Source of the DNA: Mactra quadrangularis
Lineage: Eukaryota > Mollusca > Bivalvia > Venerida > Mactridae
Assembly (NCBI GenBank): GCA_025267735.1
Contig: CM046299.1
Span: 22,962,232-23,026,231, forward strand
Direction: 5' to 3'
DNA: 64,000 nt
Both the position numbers and the translations under genes were made by a program. The notes under the pieces were generated by a model, which worked only from the letters and a program-made list of their open reading frames with translations, had not been told where the DNA came from and made no database searches. Shown here one piece after another: positions 12,701 to 24,700 of the stretch (within the stretch, counting starts at the first letter, position 1; every line of letters begins with the position of its first letter).

Positions 12701-15700
12701 ATTTTTCATGTGCATAAACATATTTCCTTTTTTTACACATACCTACTTTCGGGTGACAGTGCTCCATGTACCGTCTAACCAGTGTTGTATGAGTATGCCT
12801 ATTTATGTAGTTGCAGTGTCATTTTCATGCATTTTCCTTATTAAATGCGTCTTATAACTGTATTTTATAATTATTTTGTGATAAGTATGCATTTAGACTT
12901 ATATGGAAAATGTTTAAATATCTACTTACGAACTGAATTTTTAGCTCGACTTTACGAAGTAAATGGAGTGCTATCCTACCCGCTCCAGCATCGGCGTCCG
13001 TGTCCACATTTCTAAGTTTTTGTGTAGTAAAATATTTTTACTATAACTTTTTTATTTCTTACAATATCAACTTAAAACTTTACATATATGTTCCTAATTA
13101 TCAACTACATCTCATGTGGCAGAGTTTTTTCTACAAAAAATGCTGGTTTTTACTGCAAATGTTTTGTTTCTTTATGTATTGACTTCAAACTTTAAATATA
13201 TGTTCCTTATTAATAACCACATCTCATGTGACAAGGTTCATTACTCCAAATACATTTTTTTTTCAGAATTATCTCCCTTGATGTTGAGAGTTTTCTTTAA
13301 AAAAATACTCGTTTGTACTGCAACTATTTTGTTTATTTAGGCATCGACTTCAAACTTGAAATATATGTAACTTATTATCAACCACATCTCATGTGACAAG
13401 GTTCAAATACATTTTTTAAAAATTGTCTCCGGCGAACCTAGATTTTCCTTTAAAAATACTTTAAATTTGTTAAGGTATCATTTTCAAATTTAAAATATGT
13501 ATGTTACTTATCATCAACCACATCTCATGTGACAAATACTTACTTAGTCGAGCAAGCTGTCTCCTCTGACAGCTCTTGTTTACTATATTATAGATTGTGG
13601 AAATTTGACTGCTCCTGTAAATGGTGATGTTAGTATAAGTGACATAGTTTATAACTCAACTGCATATTATACGTGCGACATTGGATATAATATAACTGGA
13701 GGATCCACATCAAGAGATTGTGATGACACTGGGCAATGGACTTTAACTGCGCCTACTTGTGTAATTGTTGGTACGCACTTATGACTCTACGGTTAATTAT
13801 GTATTATATTAACAAATTTCATTCAGATTTTTTTTCCATGTTTGTAATTTTTCCAAAAATGGTATGCTATCACATAAATTCTTTTTATAAAGATACCTCT
13901 ATTAAGTATATCAAAAAATGATACTTGGGTCGTAGCGCTGTTGATTGCGCATCGGGATTTCCAATCCAGTGTTTCGGAGTGGGATATGTTCGAATCCCAA
14001 CCGGGAGTTATACCCTTCCATGAAAATCTAACAATTATGTCACGTTCCTTCTTTTTTAAGTTGTATGGAGACGTTCCCAGCCTTTTAGAAGGGTGGATGA
14101 GTCCTGATTGTAGTCAAGGATCCAGGAAAGCTAGGTTTAGTGCTCTGTACGCCTTTTAAAAATCAGAATGTGTTGACGTGGCGTTTAACCCAGTATGAAT
14201 AAACAAATTATGATAAAATGTTTATAGGTTTATGACAAACTACAGTTTTATGCAATGTTAATGTTATCTATTTAAACACGTGTTTAGGCAAACGGGAAAA
14301 ACATTCAATTTGTAAATATAATTTTAAATGAATACCATGGCCGAGTTTGATTGATAAAATTTTGTTCGGTCATATTGACTATATTTTATTTCAATGTGTT
14401 TCTTAATCGCATCTTGTTCATAAATGAAGCTATAAACTATTTTATTATCTGTTTATGAATGAAGGAGTTGGGAATGTTGTCTAATTATGCACAGTAAATG
14501 TATTAAATCTTCGAGTATAATGCTGCATATTTATTGAATATTGTTACAGATTGTGGTAGTCCAGAAGAACCGAGTAATGGTGGAACGACTTATACAAATA
14601 CAACTTATTTATCACAAGTAGATTATTACTGTGACACTGGATATGAGTTATCGGGAGCAAATAGTTCTTCATGCCTAGAAACGGGCTTTTGGAATAATAG
14701 TGTACCCACATGCATTATAGTTGGTTTGTATTAATATAGACATTATGAAATATAACGAGCGAATTAAAAAACAATGTTCACAAATTTAACAATAAATTGA
14801 TTTCATTATTTATTTTGTCTTAGTAAGTAAAAAATAATTATATAATTGTAGCCAGCGGAGCGATTTAATTTAATACGATATTGTTGCTTAGATTAAGCAT
14901 TATGAATACATGTTGCTTTCGTGACTTTTCCTCAAAATGTATGTGAAAAAAATAGGAAAAAGGTGCACTAATCATAACATGGAAAAGATAAAACATATAA
15001 TATTTATTTTAACTGTTTTTTACAAATTATTTTTATCATTTCATTTCAGATTGTGGAACTGAACCTGTTCCAACTAATGGATATACCAATAATACTTTAA
15101 ACTCCACGACATATTTATCAGAAATAGAATATCATTGTGATATCGGATATGATACGGATGGACCATTGAATGCTTCTTGTCTAGATAATGGATCGTGGAG
15201 TGACAATCCCCCGACCTGTAATATTGTTGGTAAGAATACCATTACAAGTTTGTTTACTTATGTCAGTATCGTATGTCAACAGTTGTGCAATTTAAACTAT
15301 TATCATATTCGTCGGTACATGTTTTTATTTGAACACAACTATTATACTTTGACAACTCGTCAATCTATACAATTGTGAGATTCAAGCATTGCCTTTATTC
15401 GTTGACCTTTTTTTGTTTTTGTTTATTACGCTTCATTTAGGTTAACATTGCTTAGTCGTAAACGTTATTTCTTTATACCCCCGCAAACGAAGTTTTCGGG
15501 GGTATACTGGAATCACCCTGGTGGTTGGTTGGTTGGTTGGTTGGTTGGTTTGTTGGTTGGTTGGTTGGTTGGTTGGTTGGTTGGTTGGTTGGTTGGTTGG
15601 TTGGTTGGTTGGTTGGTTGGTTGGTTGGTTGGTTGGATATGTGGTCTGTCCCAAAAAATTAATACATTTGTAGTATGTTTATTTCTTAATGTATTTTAAT

Positions 15701-18700
15701 AGAAGCTGTTATATACCATGACTTAATGGTGTATACAAAACTCATGTAGCTATGGAAACATATCTCACTTGTTTAAAATATTTAATGGTGTTATATATTT
15801 TAAATCTAATTTGATAACTGTATAGTATGCTTTTTTCTAAATAGATTTTTTTCTTGTCTTATTTTATTTTATAGAATTTGCATAGGCGTTTACAGTTGAT
15901 GTTATATGCATGTTATATCAATTCCAATTCAAAATGGCCGACTTGCGGCCATCTTGATTTTTTTAATTTAATTTAATAACTGCATGCTTATTTCTGAACA
16001 GATTTTTTATTTTTTTATTTTATAGAATTTTGCACAGGCGTTTACATTTGATGTGTACATACACTTTATATCAATTCCAAATTCAAAATGGCCGATTTGC
16101 GGCCATCTTGAATTCTTTTTAATTTCGTTTAATTACTGTATGCTTATTTCTCAACTAATTTAGACAGAATTTTGCACAGGCGTTCACAGTTGATGTGTAC
16201 ATACACTTTAACTCAATTCCAATTCAAAATGGCGGACTGGCTGTCGTCCTTTTTCTAAATTTATACAGTCTTATTTTGACTTATTACCATACATATTTTG
16301 AAAAGAAATTGCATACAAGGTCTCACTAATACAGTTGATCAGGATGACCATTCTTCATCAATTTATATTTAATATGGCTGACTGGCAGCCATCTTGAATT
16401 TTTATTTAAATTACTGTATAGTACATGTATGTGTTTTTTTACTTAATTTTATCCAAATTTCGCTCCAAAGTCTTTATTGATGTAGTTGACTTGTACATGG
16501 ATTTACTTAGGATACAAATTCATTATGGCAGACTGGCAGCCATTTTGACTTTGTTTAAATAACTGTATAGTAAGCTTATTTCATCACCAATTTCTTCTTG
16601 CTGAAGTCTGATTGATTTATTGATTGATTTATTGGATTTTACGGCTTATTAATGCAAAAAGGTCATATTACGCCGAAAACAATTGATGATACTATTACTT
16701 CAATAGATAATGAAGATTGTACGTCCTATATTGTATGATAAACATTTATTTCTGTCAAGTATTGTTTGGTTTTATTTTGGTTTTACGGTGCACCAACACA
16801 AAAAGGTCATATCGCGTCGAAAGCAATCAATGATACTATTTATTAAATCAATATTAATGATGTAAAGCTCTGTATCTTATTATATACATTTATTTCCTTC
16901 AAAAAGTTAAGTATCGCATATGATGGTACAGACTCAAAAAGTTCTTTAAGTGAGTTAACTTTAAAATGTTTGTCACGGATGTATTTAAGATCCTTGCAGT
17001 CAAGGAGAACGTATTTGACATTGAAATGCTCGTCACATGGTATACATTTAGGTGCTTTCTTTCTTTTGAGAAGGTATGAATGTGTTAATATAGTATGACC
17101 AATTCTACATCTCATAGTAACTATTTATCTCATTGATTAGCAAAAATTATTGACGAAGATGAATCAAGGGTTTATGGCTTTATGTCATGTAACTTATTAA
17201 ATATAGCATTATTCCACATTGTTTGCCATTTTGACTTGCTGAAGTCTATTATGTACTGCTATTTTTATCAAATTCTTATTGTTGAACTTTTTTTTTTTGA
17301 TGTATTGATATTTTATCAAATTCATAATGGCTGATTGGCGTTATAGCTACATGAGATTTTAGATATTATTTTAACTTTACTTCTGTGAAAATAATGATCG
17401 GTAATTTAAGCTTTCTTATGGGGTATTTGTGAAATTCTCGATACAAGATATTGTAAATACTAATTGTTTGATTTTAATTGTGCATTTTTGCAATTGCCTT
17501 ATTTTTTACTTATTTATCAAAAATTACAAACACATTCTACATTTTGCTCTTCTGGTTACAACATACACATGATGAGTTTAAATGTGATCACTCTTTGTCT
17601 GTTGTCCCACTTTACATTCATAATGACCAAATGGTGTTCATTTTCATGTAAAAAATCATTTGACATATGACAACTCTGTTCATTTTGCTTTTTTAGCTCG
17701 ACTTTACGAAGTAATGTAGAGCTCTCCTACTCGCCCCGGCGTCCGCGTCCGCGTCCACACTTCTGATTAAAGTTTTTGTGCAGTAAAATACTTTCTTCTA
17801 TATCTTTGTTATTTCTTAAGATATTAACTTCAAACTTTAAATATATGTTCCTTACTATCAACCACATCTCATGTGACAAGGTCCATAACTCCAAACACAT
17901 TTTTTCAAGAATTATCTCCCCTTGAACTGATTGAAGTTTTTGTGCACAGATTAAAGTTTTTGTGCAGTAAAATACTTTCTTCTGTATCTTTGTTATTTCT
18001 TAAGATATTAACTTCAAACTTTAAATATATGTTCCTTTCTATCAACCACATCTCATGTGACAAGGTCCATAACTCCGAATGCATTTTTTTCAGAATTATC
18101 TCCCCTTGAACTTAGAGTTTTCTTTAAAAAATGTTTGTTTTTACTGCAACTGTTTTATTTCTTTAGGTATTGATTTCAAACTTTAAATATATATTCCTTA
18201 TTATCAACCACATCTCATGTGACAAGGTTCATAACTCCGTATACATTATTTTCAAAGTTATCCCCCTTGAACTTATAGTTTTCTTTAATAAATATTTGTT
18301 TTTACTGCAACTGTTTTATTTCTTTAGGTATTGACTTTAAATATATGTTCCTTATTATCAACCACATCTCATGTGACAAGGTTCATAACTTTAAATATAT
18401 TTTTTTCTGAATTATCTCCCCTTGAAATTAGAGTTTTCTTTAAAAAATGTTTGTTTTTACTGCAACTGTTTTATTTCTTCAGGTATTGACTTCAAACTTT
18501 AGATATATGTTCCTTATTATCAACCACATCTCATGTGACAAGATTCATAACTCCTTATACATTTTTTCAGAGTTATCCCCCTTGAACTTATAGTTTTCTA
18601 TTTATTTCTTTTTTTTCTTTGAATTTGTTAAGTTTATATTTTCAAATTTTAAAATATGTATGTTCCTTATCATCAACCACATCTCCTGTGACAAACACTT

Positions 18701-21700
18701 ACTAAGTCGAGCATGCTGTCTCCTCTGACAGCTCTTGTCATAAATCTATAGTGAATTACACTGTAATTTGCTGTTTATTTCCAATTTGATTTTTGCATCC
18801 TATTCTTTTCTTGGTTATTATGCTTCTTACAACATTTACCCTTTTGGACTTCCACAATGTTGACTTGCTTTTATCTTGAAATGTTGCTGTTGCGGGGGTA
18901 TTTTCGCCACTGGTGGCAGTTCTAGTTTATACTGGTTACTTTTTATACGCCCGAAGGGTCGTATTATGTTATGGCGCCGCTCGTCCGTCCGTCTGTCCGT
19001 CTGTCTGTCTGTCTGTCTGTCCGTCCGTCCGTCCGTCCGTCCGTCCGTCCGTCCGTCCGTCCGTCCTCCTTGTGTGGACAACTCCTCCCTCATTTCTTGG
19101 CCAATTTTCTTCAAACTCCCTCCGATGATGAACATTGATGCCTTGTTGTGCGTAAAGTGGAGATAATTCAATTTTTTTCATTCGACTTTGAATTACTTCC
19201 CCTTTCATATATCTGTGTAAGCAATATGTTAATAAAGTCAAAATGGCAATTAATGAAAAACTTGTCCGGACAATAACTGAAAACCAATGTACCTAGGTTC
19301 ACCAAATTTTATGTGAGGGTAGCCCTTGTGTCAAGGATATGCCCTATTGGTTTTGGGGCTCCTGGGTCAAAGGTCAAGGTCACATGGGCATCATATTGAA
19401 AAACCTTGTCCGGACAATAACTCCTCAACGACTGTACCTAGGTTCACAAAATTTTATGTGAAGGTAGCCTTTGTGTCAAGGATGTTCCCTTTAGGTTTTT
19501 GGGCCCCAGGTTCAAAGGTCAAGGTCACAGAGGCATCATATGGAAAATCTTTGTCCAGACAATAACTGAACCACCAATGTACCTAGATTCACCAAATTTT
19601 ATGTGCGAGTAGCCCATGTGTCAAGGGTATGCCCTATTGGTTTTGGGGCCCCTGGGTCAAAGGTCAAGGTCACAGGGGTATCATATTGAAAAACCTTGTC
19701 CGGACAATAACTCAACAACGACTGTACCTAGGTTCACAATATTTTATGTGAAGGTAGCCCTTGTGTCAAGGATATGCCCTATAGGTTTTTGGGCCCCAGG
19801 TTCAAAGGTCAAGGTCACAGAGGCATCATATGGAAAAATTTTGTCCAGACAATAACTGAACCACCAATGTACCTAGGTTCACCAAATTTTATGTGAAAGT
19901 AGCCCATGTGTCAAGGATTTGCCCTATTGGATTTGGGGCCCTAGGTCACAGGTTAAGGTCACTGGGGCATCATATTGAAAAACATTGTCCGGGTAATAAC
20001 TCAACAATGACTGCACCTAGGTTCACCAAATGTCATGTGAGAGTTGCCCATGTGTCAAGGATGTTCCCTATTGGTTTTGGGGCCCCTGGGTCAAGTTTAA
20101 ACCATCAACCAGAAGATATCAAATTACCAAGCAGTGACTTCAAATGTTCAATCAATATGTTAATAAAGTCAAAATGGCAAACAATGGAAATAATGCTATA
20201 TTTAATAAGTAACATGAAATAAGTTCACCAAATTTTATGTGAGGGTAGCCCATGTGTCAAGGATGTTCCCTATTGGTTTTGAGGCCCCTGGGTCAAAGGT
20301 CAAGGTCACAGGGGCATCATATGGAAAAACCTTGTCTGGACAATAAATAGACAATGCTTGTACCTAGGTTAACCAAATTTTATGTGGATCAGCCCATTTT
20401 TCAAGGAGTAATGTGTTGATAGCTCTTTGGTAGAGGATGTTCCCTTTTGATTTGGAGACCCTAGGGTCTAAAGTCAAAGTCACTGGGACTTAATTTATAT
20501 TGAAACATTTTCTGGACAATAACTCAATAATGATTGTACCTAGGTTCACCGAATTTTATTTAAGGGTAGCCTTAGAATGTCTAGCACATGCCCCTTTGGT
20601 TTTAGGCCCCTGGGTCAAAGGTCAAAGTTACAAGGAAATCATGAGGAAAAACCTTGTCCAACAACCAACTTTATCTAAGATCACCAAATTTTATGTATCA
20701 ATACTCTTTGGGTCAAGGGTGAGAATTTTTGGTTCTGAGGCCCCAGGGTCAAGGTCACTGGAAGTTTGTATGGGAAAACTTTGTGCCGGTGATAACTCAA
20801 CCATGGCTGTACCTAGGTTCTCAAAATCTTTGCTTTGGATAGCCCTCCAGTTAAGGATGGGACCTATTCTGATATCCAGGGGTCATTTATCAAGGTCACA
20901 GGGACTTCATATGAGATAGAACACAGCATGGACTGCACACGGGCGTATAATGCCCCGCCCAGCGGAGCTCTTGTTGTAATATGGCGTATTAGTGTTTGGT
21001 TGCTTTCTTGAAAACCATTCTTTTAAAAAAATTGACATCCTGATAATTTCCAAGAATGTAATGCAAAGTTATTATTATACATTAGACACCCACTTAAGAG
21101 TTGATGGTGTGTGTATGTGAAGGGCTTTGGAACATAAATAATGTCCTTTGTATGACCCTGTAGCTCCCACAGTGCATCTGTAAGAAATATAACTTAGGTA
21201 TTAACCAGAGCTTGACTTTTATGCAAGAATATATTAAACTCGGTATTTACAGTCTATTTTTGTCTTCGTTTGTAAATCGTGCTATATCGAAGCTTTCGGC
21301 AAATTTCACGTACTGATCAATTAATGTTGTTTTCATAAGAATAAATGCTTTGAAACTGTGCCATAATACTGCTGACTTACAAGTTTACCCAAACACTAAT
21401 GTGTCCAAAATTAAAAGTACAATAACATGCCACTTTTAATAAATTGATTTATACTCACATCGATTGTTATAAACACGTGTTTAACCGTATACACTGATAC
21501 GGAAACTCACGATTTTTGTAAGTAAAGTGTGTAATTATTATAATTAGGTAGTTCAAGCTCAAGATAATTCTGTTGGACTATACCTTTTTGAAATGAGTTC
21601 TTTACTAAATAGTTAACTTTTCTGAATTTACTCTTGATTTTGTGATTTAGAGTGAAGTTGCATTCGCTACAGTAGCTCTAGTGTTGTCTTCACAAACGCT

Positions 21701-24700
21701 TCCAGTAAATACGGAATTTCCTGAATTTCGGATACATATTTAGTTTTCTGTTATTCTAATGATAACCGTAAATTCACTGATAGCAAAGCAATTTCATCTG
21801 TTCATTTTAACGGTATAAACTGAGATGCTTTATCTATATTGTTGTATTACCATGTAAATTAAAATTAATTATTTAGATATTTTTTACTTGTAGATTGTGG
21901 GAATGTAACATCTCCTGCAGATGGGTTTATCTTTCAAAGTGACACAGTATATCAGGCAGTAGTTTCATACACATGTGACATCGGTTATAATTTAGTTGGA
22001 GAATACAATGTTAGATTTTGTGATGAATATGGCAATTGGACTGGTACTGCACCTACATGTGATATTGTTGGTATGTGTTTTAGCATCTATGCTAGTTAAA
22101 GTTATACTTTTATGGTGATATTTAGCAAACCCTATAATTCATATGTATGTGTACATTTGCAAAGATTATGCAATCACACAAAAAATGCAAAACTTCTGAA
22201 AACCTTTTGTTTATGAGCTCACCAGAGCACAATGTGAATTAGATGAGCGGTGGAGTGGTCTATATGGCATGCATAAGGGCTTATGTGCTAATGTACATGT
22301 GTCTGTCGTTAATCATTTAGACAAAAGTCTCTTGTCAAAGCAATTATTCTTTTCTAACACCATGTGACTCAGAGTTCCAATATTTAGGATAAGTCATCAT
22401 TTTAGGTCCTGTACTGAGATTGCACAAATCAATGACCCCGGCACATAACTAACAATTTTTATAGAGTTATATCAGGAAATGTTACAAAATCCCATTGTCA
22501 AAACCCAAAATGTTTAAAATTTTAATACTTAGAGTATAACATCACCCCATTTATTTATTTATACTGGGTTAAACGCCCTGTCAACACATTTCGTTTATTT
22601 TACGGCGTTCAGCGAGACTGACCTTGTTTACATTTACCTACAACCAGTACTCATCCCGTCTTCGACTAGGCCGGAAACGTTTCCGTAGACATTATTTATG
22701 GAGGAGTATTTACATAATTTTTAAATTTTCATGTAAGGGTATAGCCTGTCCAGGTTTGAAACGAACTCGTAACCCCCTTCGAGACACTGGATTCGAAATC
22801 CCGGAGCGCTACCCATAATTAGCCCCGGGGTCAAAACGTACAGGCGTATATGAAATTGTATATAAAACTTGTCTCTAACTACATGGTTTTCATAGTCCTT
22901 TAGCTTACAATGTAACATAACATAAAGAATGATGTAAAGTGTTCAGAGGACATTATCCGGCTGCAAATACGGTTTCAAGCGCAAAAGATCTGGGTCAAAC
23001 AGTATTGTGTTTTAAATCCACATCAATTGACTTAGTGTTCACGCCATAATTCATTATCGATGATAATTTCAAATTACACGGATTAATATATGATGCGCGG
23101 TCAATACTAAGACAAATATTAACACTCAACTTCAACTCTATTGACCATCAAGGCCATTGGTATTTATAGCCGCATCGAAAAAGTCATAGGACTTTTTCTT
23201 TGCGCAATCAAAAATCGCCTAGTATCGCCTGTTTTAAGTATGACGGAACTTTTACGTAAATACTGTTTTATTCAGGAAAGAAAGTAATAGGTTGCATATT
23301 ATCAAGCGTGTTGACCATTAAGCGTATATTTTGGCAAAATCTAAATTATAAAACATTCATGGAATGGTGTTACATAGATGCACCTTGTAAGTTGAATTGG
23401 TCAAACCAGTGGTATATTTAACAGAATAAGATGAGAAGATTTTGTGTTCAATTATGCTGTCATCGTAAAAACAGCCTCCCGGCTAGCTCACTTGGTAGCA
23501 CGCAAGTCTACTGATCGAGGGGTCGTGGGTTCGATTCTCGGGCAAGGCATACTTTCGTAGGACTTGGACATGAAATTATTTCTACGGCCATTCTCCCTAC
23601 TACCAATGATTTTTAATTATGTAGGACAGTTGTCAGTCTCTGACAAAAGTATGCGCTTAGTAGTTGGTAAACAGCTTAATCTAGAGGTTTTGCCTTTCCA
23701 GGAACAGTGAGTAGGTTGACTGACCGCTGTTACATGACATGCACAATGCGTTGCTACGGCGTTTATCCAAACAAAAATAAAACCAAAAAATGAACATAAT
23801 AAAAACGCAGCATAGATGTATCACGTATCACTTTTATCTTTTCTTTAACAAAACCTTGTTTACATAGTGTTTTACATAATAACGATTTAATTGTCCAAGA
23901 ATAAAGTAAATACATAATAAGACCACATTCTAAACTTCTTTTTTTATTTACATTACTCTTGGAATGGAAAAATCTTATTATACATAGTCGACACTTTTTA
24001 TTTGTGTTTTATGATCGTATCTTTGTCATTATTGAGTCTTAAATGTTTTATCTGTAAATTATTTAACAGGTTTGGATTGTTTTCTTATCAAGTACAGTCA
24101 TGGTTTTAAACCCCCGAGTATCATATGCTCTATAAATATTATTATTTGTTACAGATTGTAGTATTCCAGAAGAACCGAGTAATGGTGGAACAACTTATAC
24201 AAATACAACTTATTTATCACAAGTAGACTATTACTGCGACACTGGATATGAGTTATCAGGAGTAAATAATGCTTCATGTCTAGAAACAGGCTCCTGGAGT
24301 GATAGTGTACCCGTTTGCAATATTGTTGGTTTGTATATTATTTGAAAACAACAAAACATGTGCACATATTTTTGGTAGGATTGTAAATTTTAGAAATTGA
24401 TTAACGCTCTGTCAGTCTAGTCTCTCATGCAAACATTTAATTAATAGTTAGTTCTCTTAAGGCATTTGACGATGTTTTCTGACTTTGAACAAAGTGTGCT
24501 GTTCACACGGCATTAACGTGAAATATAAGCATTATCATTCATTGCCATCTGATGGTTCAGTGACTGACTACGAAACCAGTTGTTACAGGTTTCAAGCCCA
24601 GATTTTTCATTCTTTGAGGTTGGTCATTTAAATGTTTTGACCTCCTTCTGCTGACTGTTAGTTCAAGTAAATCACTATCTGAGATGTGTAGATGAGTCGA

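Larger units (their letters stand above)
9279..12714 (+). repeat. Tandem duplication unit 2 (about 3.4 kb, exons 8-10)
   Basis: Second copy of 5656-9280, shorter by an approximately 185-bp deletion in the intron between exons 9 and 10. Exons are nearly or fully identical to those of unit 1 and introns differ by scattered substitutions, so the event is recent. Confidence 0.93.
15474..17690 (+). mobile_element. Repeat region with TATACCCCCGC end, (GGTT)n and 150-bp repeats
   Basis: Begins TATACCCCCGC...GCGGGGGTATA-like (the mirrored start GTTTTCGGGGGTATAC is present), then a GGTT tract, then diverged repeats of about 150 bp each containing aaaatggc.gact..c.gccatcttga near 15931, 16085, 16226, 16371, 16521 and 17325. 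A LINE fragment interrupts it at 16610. The right end is not identified and 17690 is only an outer limit. Confidence 0.55.

Noticed and set aside
5656..12714. Duplication as a pure assembly artefact
   Set aside because: Copies differ by a 185-bp deletion, a 2-bp insertion and scattered substitutions; an uncollapsed haplotype remains possible but cannot be tested from sequence alone.
15442..15699. Reading frames on both strands with Pro-Thr-Asn-Gln or Gly-Trp-Leu-Val repeats
   Set aside because: They are produced by the GGTT microsatellite and have no other coding evidence.
18836..19241. Frames with Thr-Asp-Gly-Arg or Ser-Val-Arg-Pro repeats
   Set aside because: Products of the GTCC/GTCT tract inside a pearl-like element.
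19326..20919. Several frames with a repeated [15 protein letters not shown] sequence
   Set aside because: They follow the 145-bp core repeats of the pearl-like element; stops and frame shifts occur between units.
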